DNA of 64,000 bases from Valencia hispanica (GCA_963556495.2 OY747702.1:10175193-10239192), one strand, 5' to 3'; positions 10,082 through 21,039 are shown, counted from the first letter of the stretch. Numbers and translations are program-made. Notes: generated by a model not told the origin, from the sequence alone.

Positions 10082-10533
10082 AGTGCATTTACTTATAGTG
10101 GTACAGCATCTACAAATTTTTCTCAAGTAAGAGTAGCGACACTTCATAATAATATTACTCAAGTAAAAGTGAAAAGTACAGAGCAGTAAAGATACTCTAA
10201 TATGAATATTTTTTTCAAACAGTTACTCCTGTAAATGCCACTGAGTAAATGTAATTAGTTACTACCCACCTCTGGGTATTTGGCACCAGCATGTTAGCAG
10301 CAGATCCTGGAAGTTACTAGGTGTGGCCTGCATGAAACACACTTGTTTGTCAAAGACCTTCAACAAATGCTCAATTTGATGAGGCCAGGTCAACACCTCA
10401 AACTTCTTGTTGTGCTCCTGAAATCATTCCTGAAGTTTTGGGTGTTTTTTGCTTTGCGGTCAGATGTATTGGCCAGCTGAAAGAGGCCACAACCCTTAGG
10501 GAATACCATCAACATGAAAGGGTATACAGTATA

Positions 10534-12151
10534 CACTACCGTTCAAAAGTTTGGGGTCACCCAAACAATTTTGTGTTTTCCATGAAAAGTCACACTTATT
10601 CACCACCATACGTTGTGAAATGAATAGAAAATAGAGTCAAGACATTGACAAGGTTAGAAATAATGATTTGTATTTGAAATAAGATTTTTTTTACATCAAA
10701 CTTTGCTTTCGTCAAAGAATCCTCCATTTGCAGCAATTACAGCATTGCAGACCTTTGGCATTCTAGCTGTTAATTTGTTGAGGTAATCTGGAGAAATTGC
10801 ACCCCACGCTTCTAGAAGCACCTCCCACAATTTGGATTGGTTGGATGGGCACTTCTTGCGTACCATACGGTCAAGCTGCTCCCACAACAGCTCAATGGGG
10901 TTCAAATCTGGTGACTGCGCTGGCCACTCCATTACCGATAGAATACCAGCTGCCTGCTTCTTCTCTAAATAGTTCTTGCACAATTTGGAGGTGTGTTTTG
11001 GGTCATTGTCCTGTTGTAGGATGAAATTGGCTCCAATCAAGCGCTGTCCACTGGGTATGGCATGGCGTAGCAAAATGGAGTGATAGCCTTCCTTATTCAG
11101 AATCCCTTTTACCCTGTACAAATCTCCCACCTTACCAGCACCAAAGCAACCCCAGACCATCACATTACCTCCACCATGCTTAACAGATGGCGTCAGGCAT
11201 TCTTCCAGCATCTTTTCAGTTGTTCTGCGTCTCACAAACGTTCTTCTTTGTGATCCAAACACCTCAAACTTGGATTCATCCGTCCACAACACTTTTTTCC
11301 AGTCTTCCTCTGTCCAATGTCTGTGTTCTTTTACCCATCTTAATCTTTTTCTTTTATTGGCCAGTCTCAGATATGGCTTTTTCTTTGCCACTCTGCCCTG
11401 AAGCCCAGAATCCCGAAGCCGCCTCTTCACTGTAGATGTTGACACTGGTGTTTTGCGGGTACTATTTAATGAAGATGCCAGTTGGGGACCTGTGAGGCGT
11501 CTGTTTCTCAAACTAGAGACTCTAATGTACTTATCTTCTTGCTCAGTTGTGCAACGCGGCCTCCCACTTCTTTTTCTACTCTGGTTAGAGCCTGTTTGTG
11601 CTGTCCTCTGAAGGGAGTAGTAGACACCATTGTAGGAAATCTTCAATTTCTTAGCAATTTCTCGCATGGAATAGCCTTCATTTCTAAGAACAAGAATAGA
11701 CTGTCGAGTTTCAGATGAAAGTTCTCTTTTTCTGGCCATTTTGAGCGTTTAATTGACCCCACAAATGTGATGCTCCAGAAACTCAATCTACTCAAAGGAA
11801 GGTCAGTTTTGTAGCTTCTGTACCGAGCTAAACTGTTTTCAGATGTGTGAACATGATTGCACAAGGGTTTTCTAATCATCAATTAGCCTTCTGAGCCAAT
11901 GAGCAAACACATTGTACCATTAGAACACTGGAGTGATAGTTGCTGGAAATGGGCCTCTATACACCTATGTAGATATTGCACCAAAAACCAGACATTTGCA
12001 GCTAGAATAGTCATTTACCACATTAGCAATGTATAGAGTGTATTTATTTAAAGTTAAGACTAGTTTAAAGTTATCTTCATTGAAAAGTACAGTGCTTTTC
12101 CTTCAAAAATAAGGACATTTCAATGTGACCCCAAACTTTTGAACGGTAGTG
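10534..12151 (-). mobile_element. Complete Tc1-like transposon, DD38E type (1,618 bp)
   Basis: The inverted termini are identical over 27 bp, beginning CACTACCGTTCAAAAG at 10534 and ending in its inverse at 12151. TA dinucleotides at 10532-10533 and 12152-12153 are the target duplication. A single intact transposase gene fills the centre on the minus strand. Identical ends, an intact gene and a clean TA target mark it as a recent and possibly mobile copy. Confidence 0.92.
10696..11739 (-). CDS. Tc1-like transposase, DD38E, intact (347 aa)
   Basis: Cut-and-paste transposase that binds its own terminal repeats. Residues 1-60 form a paired-like helix-turn-helix (SMREIAKKLKISYNGVYYSL). A GRPR motif follows at 59-62, then a second helix-turn-helix region to about 120. 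The catalytic domain has D154 in WTDESKF, D244 in LQQDNDPKHT and E283 in SPDLNPIE. The D244-E283 gap holds 38 residues, against 34 in classic Tc1 and Sleeping Beauty, which places it in the DD38E ('Intruder'-type) sibling group. A glycine-rich box (HGGGNVMVWG) lies at 188-197. The start is a true ATG at 11739. Length is normal and no damage is seen. Confidence 0.95.
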   Translation of the reverse strand: MARKRELSSETRQSILVLRNEGYSMREIAKKLKISYNGVYYSLQRTAQTGSNQSRKRSGRPRCTTEQEDKYIRVSSLRNRRLTGPQLASSLNSTRKTPVSTSTVKRRLRDSGLQGRVAKKKPYLRLANKRKRLRWVKEHRHWTEEDWKKVLWTDESKFEVFGSQRRTFVRRRTTEKMLEECLTPSVKHGGGNVMVWGCFGAGKVGDLYRVKGILNKEGYHSILLRHAIPSGQRLIGANFILQQDNDPKHTSKLCKNYLEKKQAAGILSVMEWPAQSPDLNPIELLWEQLDRMVRKKCPSNQSKLWEVLLEAWGAISPDYLNKLTARMPKVCNAVIAANGGFFDESKV

Positions 12152-12887
12152 TATATTCTGCAACAACACTTAGGCAGGTGGATTTTGTCAAATTAACATC
12201 CAGGGCTCAAGATTTCACAGCTGAACATTTGCCCAATGCAACACACTGCGCACTGCATCCCGGCGCCATGTTGCTCCACTGTCAAGCAATCTACACTCAA
12301 CTGGCCATCCATGTGATCTAAGAGGAAGCGTTATTCACTGGACCAGGCTACTTTCTTCCATTGCCCATTGGTGCCGTTCTGTCCCCAGCATTAACATTTT
12401 CAGCGATTGGAGCGGTACCTCATCAGACCAAATAACTTTCTTCCACTTGACCATGGAGTCTCCTACAGGCCTTTAGGCAAACTCTAGTCCAGCCTTGATC
12501 AGAGTTTTCCTCAACCGTGACTTTCTCATCGCCACTCTCCCTTAAAGCTCTGAGTGGTGAAGAACTCGGCCAACAGTTGTTGTCTGCAGAGTCTCTACCA
12601 TCTCAGCTGCTGAAGCTTGTAGCTCCCTCAGTTTAGTCAGAGGTGTCCTGATGACCTCTCTCACTACTCTCCTTCTCACACGGTCACTCAGACAAATACT
12701 TTTGATAGGTACTCCATGGGTAGTGGTTCATTTCAATACTGACAGAATCTCAGTTTTGATGATGCCCTGACACAGTCCTCCAGTCTCTGTCAAACCATCT
12801 GAAAACCTTTTGCTTTCCCATGTTTCCTGTTTATAAGAGACCTATGTTGGGGATAAAATGTTCCCTTGCTGGCTTACTTGCTTTCCA

Positions 12888-13390
12888 TCATGGAAGAAGA
12901 AGTGGAGGTGGTTGAGGAGTACTGTACTTCTTGAGGAAGCTTAGGTCCTTCAAGGTTTGCAGCAAGATGCTGCAGATCTTCTACAAGTCTGTTGTGGAGA
13001 GTGTAATCTCTTCAGCCGTCATCTGTTGGGGTAGCAGCTTCAGAGCCAGGGATTTAAATAGGCTAAACAACCTGATAAAGAAGGCTGGTTCTGTTCTTGG
13101 GACAACCGTGGAACATCTGGAGATGATAATGCAAAGAAGGATTCTTCATAAAATAAAAAAAATTATGGACAACCCTGAGCATCCTCTTCATGAGACAGTC
13201 ATACAACAACAGAGCGTCTTCAGTCGGAGGGTTCTTCAGTTTTGCTGCAATACAGACCGCTACAGGAAATCCTTCCTGCCCACAGCCATCATCATCTACA
13301 ACAACTCCTTAAAGAATTAATTATATGAGCTATACCAACACTTAATTTCCCTCTGGGATCAATAAAGTATTTTTGAATTGAACTGAATTA
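12888..13390 (+). pseudogene. Rex1 LINE fragment (3' end), truncated
   Basis: Plus-strand 3' portion of a Rex1/Babar LINE. An open stretch at 12931-13320 encodes the reverse-transcriptase C-terminus (MLQIFYKSVVESVISSAV, LNNLIKKAGSVLG). It is followed by the family 3' end, CTCTGGGATCAATAAAGTAT, and a TTGAA-like tail. Against the copy at 43.0-43.5 kb about 85 bp are missing near 12930. It starts abruptly at 12888, so it is 5'-truncated and internally deleted, and dead. Confidence 0.85.
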
Positions 13391-13391
13391 T

Positions 13392-13490
13392 ATATCCCAT
13401 CCACTAACAAGTAACAGGATGAGAAGATGATCAGTGATATTCACTCCACCAGTTAGTCTTTGTAATATTATGGCCAGCTGGTGAATGGAG
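13392..13490. repeat. Terminus of a widespread DNA-transposon repeat
   Basis: The text around TAACAGGATGAGAAGATGATCAGTG and TAATATTATGGCC corresponds to the conserved end of a common vertebrate/teleost MITE with a 'cataatgttatggcc' terminus. The other end was not located. Confidence 0.45.
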
Positions 13491-14310
13491 AAAAACCCAT
13501 GCATCCATAAAGATAGCATAACAACTCCCCACATAACATAGCTTACCCCATTACCAAAAACCACTGCTGTGCTGTTTGAGGCAAAGCAAAGGGCCACCAA
13601 CATAGCTAACATGTTTCTGTCTGACCTGGTTATATGTTCAAATGTTGGAGTTGTTTACTCTTAGGTCGTTACATTGTTCAGAAGTGCTTCTTTGGTCAGC
13701 CCCCTTGCACTTTTGGTAAGATGTATATACGGTGAATGGAGGGAACATATAATGACATCAGCTCTAAGAGGTGGAGCAGTGTCATCCACTCTTTAAGTAG
13801 CATAAGGTCTGTCTAGCTGGTGTAAATGAAGAAGACACAAACTGAAGGTTTGTATCTACTACAAAAAATGGGACTAAACTGTCATTTGTCTGCTGTTTTG
13901 GCAGTTGAGATCGCTGCATTATGGGTTGTTTTTTCCTTCAGTATTGCTAAGCGTATCAGTCATTTTTATAGAGTGAGTCTTTCCGATTCTGTCAGCAGCA
14001 GTTTAACTTAGTAGACAATAATTTCTTAAGGCTCCTGGAACATGTTTTGTGACAATGGAGGAAATAAATTCTAAAAAGTCCAGAGGTTCCCCGGACGTCT
14101 TTACTGCGGGAGAGGAGTGATGAAAATGCCAGGGTCCAAGAGTTATGGCTGTCACAAATGATGAACATAAAAACACAGCCTGACAAATGTTTTCAGACGT
14201 GAACATTAAAGGAGAGATTTTTGCTAGATCAAATGCTCCTCTCTTAGGTTTTCACGTGGCCCTGAAACTCTGGAATCTCAAGAATCTTTTCTTTTAACAG
14301 TGTCAAAATG
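13491..14310. other. No gene or clear repeat seen
   Basis: Single-copy-looking AT-rich DNA. Short open frames on both strands overlap each other and show no domain. Confidence 0.4.
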
Positions 14311-14313
14311 TGC

Positions 14314-14341
14314 ATGTGTGTGTGTGTGGGTGGGGGGGGGG
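14314..14341. repeat. (GT)n plus G-run
   Basis: A short GTGTGT tract runs into a nine-G run that could form a G-rich structure. Confidence 0.8.
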
Positions 14342-14504
14342 TCGCAACAAGAAACACCTTGCTACAGTTAAATCTAATTCACTTGCATGTCTTCAGTTAG
14401 GAATTGTCAATATGACTTGGAATTTAGCGCTAATCGTAGGACAAAATCACAAATAAGTGTGAAGATATGTGAGGAAAAAAGTAGATTGCATCTACAGTAC
14501 AGTT

Positions 14505-14580
14505 AAAAGGTTTACATACACTCATCATGGCCATTAATTGCTTAATAATATCAGGCTTTTATTTATATAATACAAAATCA
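14505..14580. repeat. Tc1 (Sleeping Beauty-like) terminal remnant
   Basis: ACAGTTAAAAGGTTTACATACAC-like text resembles the terminus of fish Tc1 elements of the Sleeping Beauty group (GAAGTTTACATACACT). Only one end is visible. Confidence 0.45.
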
Positions 14581-14661
14581 AGAAATTGATGCATAGGTTT
14601 GTATTGCGAACTTTTCCTTAATCCACACCAAATCAATACTATGTTTACAAGTTCCTTCAGT

Positions 14662-14762
14662 GTCCTGTGATGGACATGTGACCTGTCCAGGATGCACCCT
14701 GGCTCTCACCCAATGACCGCTAGAGAAAGGCACCAACCCGAATTCTGATGTCACCCCTTGCC
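14662..14762 (-). repeat. Dispersed repeat fragment, same family as 56.05 kb
   Basis: The string ACCTGTCCAGGATGCACC and the CACCCAATGACCGCTAGAG text are the inverse of the 56.05-56.16 kb segment. This is a common fish repeat of unclear class. It is degenerate and non-coding. Confidence 0.5.
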
Positions 14763-14979
14763 CCATACATTAAAGGTAGGGGCAAGGCACTACATTCTGC
14801 GATCTACATGAGCCACCAACAGAGTTGACCTGATAATACCACAAAGGCCCACCACCCTCAGTCAGACAGTCCTATCAGTCTCAGGTGGGCACCTGGTTAT
14901 GGTCGAACCAAAGTTGTACCCATTAGACTGGAGGATGTGCAGCAGTAATCATTACTTGATTTTATTGACAAGTGATAGA

Positions 14980-15880
14980 CATTGAGACGGTTTTTTCTTC
15001 TTGTCTGCATGTATTTTACTGTAGGTCATGTATTTTTATGCAACTGTCTTATTTTTTTGTTTTGCTTGTTTTAATCTTGTGTCTTATGTAAATTGGAATA
15101 TGGGAGAGCATGTAAGTTGTGTTTGTGTAGATGAAAGTCCTTTGATAATGACATTTAGAATTTGTTTGTAACAGGCTTTGATTTAAAATTTGAATGTGAA
15201 TTTTTGTTCTGAAATTTTAACCCTGTATGTTCCCATTCCGTGGGACGACGGATGGAATTTCTTTTTTCTTGGCTACGATCCTGCATGTTTACAATCATGT
15301 ATAGGGTTTGTCCATAAATTAGCACTGTCCCAATCAAGAAAATTCGAAATCACAGATCTGCACCAAATTCAACATAATAGATATTAGTCCAAGCCCTAAC
15401 AGATGTTCATCCAAATATTTGATGGGCGTGGCCTAATTCCTCCACACGCCCTCTGGAATAATTAAAACAATCTTCCACAAGCCATGCTTTCACATAGGAT
15501 TATAAAAATTGGTACACATATGTTACTTCACAAGACCTATTAAAATGTCAAGTCATAGTCCTACCCCATAGAAAGTTGGCTATTTTGGATTAAAACCGCC
15601 ATTTTGTCTCTCATACTGTACACACATTCTTATGCAGAATTGATCAGCGGAATCAGTGAAAGGGTTGAGGAGGCGGTGTGGTGCTAAGCTGCGAGGGCCA
15701 TTTGAGGCTGCTTGTAGCTTTAATTTATCTTCCTATTTGTTGGTGTCCTGGCACAGACCGAAACTCTCACACTCAAATGAAAGGAAATTAGTTGGGATGT
15801 TCGAGACCAAGCCAGGAATTACTGCCTGAAATGGTGCTAACCAAAATCAACCACTTCAAACATCAGTCAAATCTGCAGCA
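14980..15880. other. AT-rich DNA, possible old repeat
   Basis: No gene seen. The stretch 15230-15640 contains GGGCGTGGCC and GCCATTTTGTCTC in a context reminiscent of an old dispersed fish repeat, but no boundaries were found. Confidence 0.35.
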
Positions 15881-15884
15881 TTCC

Positions 15885-16132
15885 ACTCAGTCGTTGGGTG
15901 GATCAGAGATAGACGAGAGCTGGTGGACCACTTTGTGGCATGGTGTGGAAACAATCATCAAACAAAAAAGATGATTGTAGATTTCAAAACATTATGGACA
16001 ATCCTCTATATAGACTGTCTTACAACAACAGAATGCCTTCAGTCGGAGACTTCTTCAGACTTGCTGTAATACAGACCGCTACAGGAGATCCTCCCTGACC
16101 ACAGCTATTTTTATTAGCTTCAAACTTATTTA
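15885..16132 (+). pseudogene. Rex1 LINE fragment with internal deletion
   Basis: Matches the Rex1 copy at 42.8 kb (AGAGCTGGTGGACC, GATGATTGTAGATTTC), then jumps to 3' sequence (GAATGCCTTCAGTCGGAGA, ACAGACCGCTACAGGA). About 350 bp of the reverse-transcriptase region are absent. It is non-coding. Confidence 0.75.
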
Positions 16133-16144
16133 AATATGCATGGT

Positions 16145-16290
16145 CAAGTCCAGGAAATGATGTAAGTAAGTAAAACTGTATTCATATATCACTTTTCAAG
16201 ATAAAAATCACAAAGTGCTTTAACAAACAATAAAAATACACAAGTCAAGGTTAAACGTATGCAGATTTAAAATGATGTTTTATAGGACCC
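16145..16290 (-). repeat. LINE 3'-UTR tail, minus strand
   Basis: TAAGTAAAACTGTATTCATATATCAC and ATCACAAAGTGCTTTA are the conserved stem region of L2-like LINE tails read in inverse. It is 5'-truncated to the tail only. Confidence 0.6.
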
Positions 16291-16325
16291 CTGCAATAAA
16301 ATAAAATAAATCATTTGTGAATCAG

Positions 16326-16570
16326 TTATACACATTAAATTCAAATTCAAATTCAAAATTACTTTATTAATCCCAAAGGGAAATTAAATGTTGTTGTAAC
16401 TCATTATGCAAGTTCCTTCAAAGATTTGTTGTAGATGCTGATGGCTGTGGGTAGGGATGATCTCTTGTAGTGCTCTGTAGATCTGAAGAAGCCTCTGACT
16501 GAAGACGCTCTGTAGTTGTATGACAGCCTGATGTAGAGGATGCTCTGGATCTATGGCGTCTACTTTTCAA
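16326..16570 (-). repeat. Rex1 LINE 3' end, minus strand
   Basis: A run of AATTCAAATTC followed by ACTTTATTAATCCCAAAGGG is the inverse of the Rex1 tail (CCCTTTGGGATTAATAAAGT). It continues into inverse coding debris (CTCTGACTGAAGACGCTCTG). It is diverged from the copies at 13 and 43 kb. Confidence 0.8.
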
Positions 16571-17924
16571 CCACTTCAGGGTCTTGTGGCTGTAGTTGAG
16601 GTATTATTTGAGCTTTTGTGATGTTAATCAGCTACTGCCAGTTGTAAACCACCTTGTTGCCATGGTTATGCATCATAACAAATGTCCAAAAATAAAAAGT
16701 ATCAGCAAAAATCCTTCCAGCTGCACAGCATTCAAAACCAGAGAGAACAGTTGTCCATAAAAACAATGTTTCTACCAAAAAAGGATTAAAGTTTTAAAAA
16801 AGAATAAAATATGAACCAAATTAAAAGAGCTACTCCAACATGCTGCCACCTTGAGCGGCGCAATTCCGGACGATCAAAAAATGTAAGGTTTTAAAGGCAC
16901 ATGCATATCCCAAAGAGATTTTAGGCTGTTTCCATGGAGGTATCTGCAGGTTTACCTTTGAAAGAAACTAATTCCAGAGGCATTTCTACATCAAATGAAA
17001 CTCTTTTGGGTGAGCTTTCTGCTGCTGGAGCATTTACCGACACCTCAGTGCTCTTTTTATGTCTTTTAAAACATCCTCATTTTCATAGGATGACAGACAA
17101 AATATGGGTTTATTTTCCCTTCGGACAGCAGTCCAACTTTGGGTTAAATTGGTTTTGACAGTGGAGCTATATGCCCTGTGCTGTAGCTTAGCAACCATCT
17201 GCAGCACATGTGAATGCACACCTAAAGCCATGTTGACACTCGCAGAAGAGTAGGCTATACCTGCGCTTTCACACACTGTACTTTTCAGGGATGGCCTGAG
17301 CAGTGAAAACCTAGAATTATAAGTGCCATGCAATGATGTTGAGGGAAAAAAAAGAAAAAAAGGTTGAAGTGTTTGTGTTTCACATTGAGCTGTGGAAGCG
17401 AAATATTGATGTCTCTCTCCCTTCTCATTACCGCGCAGACACAGGGTGGCAACTTCCATATCTGGAATATTTTAGCTTCACTTTAGCAAATCTTTGTGAA
17501 ATGTGTACAATTTATTCCAGGATTTGGCTGCAGTCCATAACTTTCATTCTGACATGATATCTCTTGCTGATATGTGACGTAAAACTGTGAAATTGATTCC
17601 ACCGATAAAAAACTAAAGTTATTTATAGCTTGAAGAGTTTTTTTCACATGCTCAAAGTCAGCAGAAGCGGGCGCAAAGAAAGTTTAGTTCCCATTCTACA
17701 CTGTACCCATTTGGAAGTCTTTAACGTGAAACGAATTAATCCAATTATTGTTTGCATTGTTTTTGTCTCTTCTCCAACTCACGTTTGCACCACATCAGAT
17801 ATGTAAATGAAGCTTTTATGATCTGGAGGCCACAACACAATAGGAAAAGTTTTTTTGTTTCTTTGTCTCTTTGTCTCTTTGTAAAATAGGCAGTAGGAAT
17901 ACAAATGCAGACACTTGTTTTATA
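16571..17924. other. No gene or clear repeat seen
   Basis: AT-rich DNA with short uninformative open frames. A (CTTTGTCT)n-like stretch lies near 17860-17882. Confidence 0.4.
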
Positions 17925-17943
17925 TACACACACACATATATAT

Positions 17944-17975
<32 letters not shown>

Positions 17976-17977
17976 GT
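17925..17977. repeat. (CA)n/(TA)n compound microsatellite
   Basis: Alternating CACACA and TATATA tracts. The tract abuts the truncated Tc1 remnant and may have expanded from, or triggered, its breakpoint. Confidence 0.9.
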
Positions 17978-18546
17978 GAACGTTTGGGGCTGCATTTCTG
18001 CAGTTGGAGATTTGGTCAGGATTAATGGTGTTCTCAATACTGAGACATACAGGCAGATATGTATCCACCATGCGATACCATCAGGGAGGCAGATGATTGG
18101 CCCAAATTTATTCTGCAGCAGGACAATGAGTCCAAACATGTAGGCAAAGTGATTAAGAACTATCTTTAGCGTAAAGAAGAACCGAAAGTCCTGGAAGTGA
18201 TGGCGTGGTCCCCACAGAGCCCTGATCTCAACATAATCTAGTGTGTCTGGGATTACATGAAGAGACAGAAGGATATGAGGAAGCCTACATCCACAGAAGA
18301 TCTGTGGTTAGTTCTCCAAGAAGTTTGGAACAACCTTCAAAAACTGTAAATGTATCTAGAAGAATTGATGCGGATTTGAAGGCAAAGGGTGGTCACACAA
18401 AATACTGATTTGATTTAGATTTCTCTTTTGTTCATTCACTGCATTTTGTTGATTGATGAAAATAAATGATTAATACTTGAATTTCAAAAGCATTCTATGT
18501 TTACAGCATTTTTTCTACACCTCCCTAAAACTTTTGCACAGCACTG
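17978..18546 (+). pseudogene. Tc1-like transposase remnant and right terminus
   Basis: Degenerate transposase C-terminal half: VWGCISAVGDLVRINGVLN, a diverged second-Asp box, then CCCACAGAGCCCTGATCTCAA (the SPDLN region) in another frame. It ends in CCTAAAACTTTTGCACAGCA, the inverted terminus of a well-known fish Tc1 family. Several stops and frameshifts. The 5' half is missing at the microsatellite. It is a different family from the intact copy at 10.5 kb. Confidence 0.75.
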
Positions 18547-19560
18547 AGTGTCTATATGTAATCTTAAAAATTCTTAAAAGAAGAGGATCACAAGTGTCTG
18601 CAATTTATTACTACTGTAACTTTTATTGACATGACAGACTAATATTTGCGTTCTAGCTTTGATTTCTCCGTTTTCTTTTCATATAAACAGCAATAGGGAG
18701 CCTAAGTCACGACAATCTACTTCCGGCCCATTTACTGATCCCGTTTGAAATGTGCCATGGATTTAATATTTAATGTCAGTGAATTTTGAAGACACATTTT
18801 GATCCAAAGAAAGCGGTCATTTTTGACAGGCGGCAAAAGTTACTTTAGGTTTAGAACATGCCCCTCTGTCTTCTTCTTCTTCGTTGGTGTGCTAAGCTGG
18901 CAGAGGGACACCAACTCTGAGTGCACACTGGGGCGGGGACTGGGGCACATTCTCGTTCATTGACGGCTCCCTCTTGTGGATACGCAAAAATCTATTGGTC
19001 AACGCTCTAGGCTCGCGTAAATTATTTGTTTTGCTGTAGAGGCCAGGGGAGAGACCTAGGGGGGAAATAAATTACTAATTATTAATAAGTATACCTACTT
19101 TATATCATAGAACAGTGCCAGACAGTCAATTTTAAGGGTTTTTATTGAAGTTACTTTAAAATGTTAAACAATTTACCCCAGCTTGATTTGTTTTCTGGTC
19201 ATTACTTACTAAAGCAGATGCTTGAATATATTAATGTGTTGCATTTTTTGAAAATTTAAATTCCCTCCTGTAATAAAGAACCTGGATTTTAATTTTTATT
19301 CATTTGAGACTGTTTAGTGTCAGTTGATAATGTTGTATCAACACTGTTAATCTTCAGACCTTTGAAAACACAGTGTTCCTTACAGCAGGACCCTTTATAA
19401 AGTCTGTGCTGCAGCACCTGATTTTGAAATGAAACAGCTTTGACTCGTACAAGTAAGCGTCTCTGCTAGAAGTCAAACTATTTGCCCCCCATCACAAGCT
19501 TCCAGTCAGAAGGAGGAAAAAAACGTTTTACTTCAGCTTTAACAAATCTGAGTTTGAGGG
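18547..19560. other. No gene or clear repeat seen
   Basis: AT-rich, single-copy-looking DNA. The stretch 18700-18900 is somewhat more complex but has no open frame worth reporting. Confidence 0.4.
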
Positions 19561-19570
19561 TAAATCAGGC

Positions 19571-20315
19571 AGTGCTTCAGGAGCTGGATAGGACCTGGAA
19601 AAACTCATCCATGCTTTTATCTTTAGTGGGATTGATTACTGCAACAGCGTCTTCACAGGTCTCCCTAAGAAGTCAATCAGACAGCTGCAGCTGATCCAGA
19701 ACGCTGCTGCTCGTGTTCCTCACTAGAACCAGGAAAGTAGAGCACATCACCCCAGTTCTAAAGTCCTTACACTGGCTCCCTGTAGCTCAGAGAATAGACT
19801 TCAAAATACTTTTGCTAGTTTATAAATCATTGAATGGCCTAGCGCTAAAGTATGTTGAAGATCTACTGTTACTATACCAACCCACCCAGACCACTCAGGT
19901 CCTCTAATTTCAGTCTACTCATCATCCCTAGAATCAGAACCAAACATGGAGAAGCAGCTTTCAGTTTCTATGTTCCTCTAATCTGGAACAAACTTCCAGA
20001 AAACTGCAAAGCTGCTGAAACACTGAACTGTTCTAAATCAAGGCTAAAAACACATCTCTCCACCGTCGCTACATGCTTGCTCAGTATGAGGGATTGCTGA
20101 AGGATTGCTGTGGTTGGAAAGTCTGCATCAACGGGGCCCAACCTCACGCCAATGACTGACACAATCTGCTGGGATTCCTTAAATAGGAAACTTTTTAACT
20201 GACTGGAATGTTTGTATGAATGTATTGAAATGACTTCTTGTTAAGTGCCTTGAGATGACATCTGTTGTGAATCAACGCTATATAAATAAACTGAATTAAA
20301 TTGAATCTGTTTATA
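19571..20315 (+). pseudogene. L2-like LINE 3' fragment of a third subfamily, joined to a shared 3' UTR
   Basis: Encodes, in two frames, the C-terminal region of an L2-type ORF2 (VEHITPVLKSLHWLPVAQRI, then IRTKHGEAAFSFYVPLIWNK, RLKTH). At about 20054 the coding text runs directly into the 3' UTR seen in the 3.5 and 26.6 kb LINEs (CCACCGTCGCTACATGCTTG), skipping about 470 bp of intervening UTR. It ends TAAATAAACTGAATTAAATTG at 20.31 kb. Frameshifted and 5'-truncated. Confidence 0.75.
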
Positions 20316-20804
20316 GCTGCCTTTGAGTAAGGTTTTAATGTGTCATATGTTTTGTATGTGTTTTATGCTTTAGTGCTGTTTTTACCCTAATCACCCAAAG
20401 CACCGTGAATTGCCTTGTTGTCAAAAGTTTTCTATACAAATAATTTTGCCTTGCCCCATTGAATTCTACCTTGAAGCTCCACAATTAAGAAGTCTCCACA
20501 TGTTTTGTGGTATTTTGTCTACTTTACCTGGTATTTAAAAGGATGAAAAAGTAAAATTTCCACAATATGTTTCTTTTAACGTTACACAGTGTTTTATATG
20601 AATGTGCTATATTCCGATTGGCTAAAAGTTGGGAAGAATGCCTCATTAATATTCAGCATCTCTTGTCGTTGGTGCTTAGATTTGCCTCTGGCACCTCTAT
20701 GGATCAATGCCTCGATTTTATGCCCTGAAAAGGAATATGTCAAACCCTCTCTGTTTCCAGGAAGATCACGGCTGTCGTTCGTCTTCCTTCCTCCGGCTTC
20801 TTCT
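20316..20804. other. No gene or clear repeat seen
   Basis: AT-rich DNA between a LINE tail and a Rex1 fragment. Confidence 0.4.
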
Positions 20805-20912
20805 GTTTAGTTGTAACACAGACCGCTACAGGAGATCTTTCGTGCCCACAGCAGGAGGTATAACAATGCTTAATTTCCCTCTAGGATCAACAAAGTATTT
20901 TTTGTGTTGATT
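20805..20912 (+). repeat. Rex1 LINE 3' tail fragment
   Basis: ACAGACCGCTACAGGAGATC followed by TTAATTTCCCTCTAGGATCA and an AAAGTATTTTTTGTGTTGA end corresponds to the last ~100 bp of Rex1. Coding part absent. Confidence 0.75.
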
Positions 20913-21039
20913 ACATTTGAATAATAATAATAATGCATTAGGCCTTGTAACATAGATAAATTAAATAACAATTTTACAGTAAAAGGTGATGAGTAGGTCA
21001 GTTGCTATGTACACTGATGACTACATTTAATTTAGACCA

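Larger units (their letters stand above)
2069..10274. mobile_element. Outer hAT-like element, disrupted by nested insertions
   Basis: The left end CAGAGGTGGGTAG (2069) and right end CTACCCACCTCTG (10274) are exact inverted copies, 13 bp long. They are flanked by GGTATCTG (2061-2068) and GGTATTTG (10275-10282), a 7/8 match typical of a hAT 8-bp target duplication. Both terminal zones carry the motif ACTCAAGTAAGAGTA, common in a widespread teleost hAT-like repeat. Without the insertions inside it (3172-8821 and 8826-9825) the element is about 1.5 kb and non-coding. The extra TSD mismatch and the load of later insertions mark it as old. Confidence 0.65.
10283..12720. mobile_element. Older DNA-transposon remnant split by the Tc1 insertion
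   Basis: Sequence at 10283-10533 (transposase-like debris, e.g. around CCATCAACATGAAAGGG) continues at 12152-12720 after the Tc1 element is removed. The downstream part contains degenerate, transposase-like text such as TCATCAGACCA. No frame is open and termini were not found. Family assignment is not possible from this copy. Confidence 0.4.

Noticed and set aside
17745..18143. Open frames crossing the 17.9 kb microsatellite
   Set aside because: The YIYIYI/CVCVCV text is a translation of the CA/TA tract; the only meaningful part is the Tc1 remnant after 17978.
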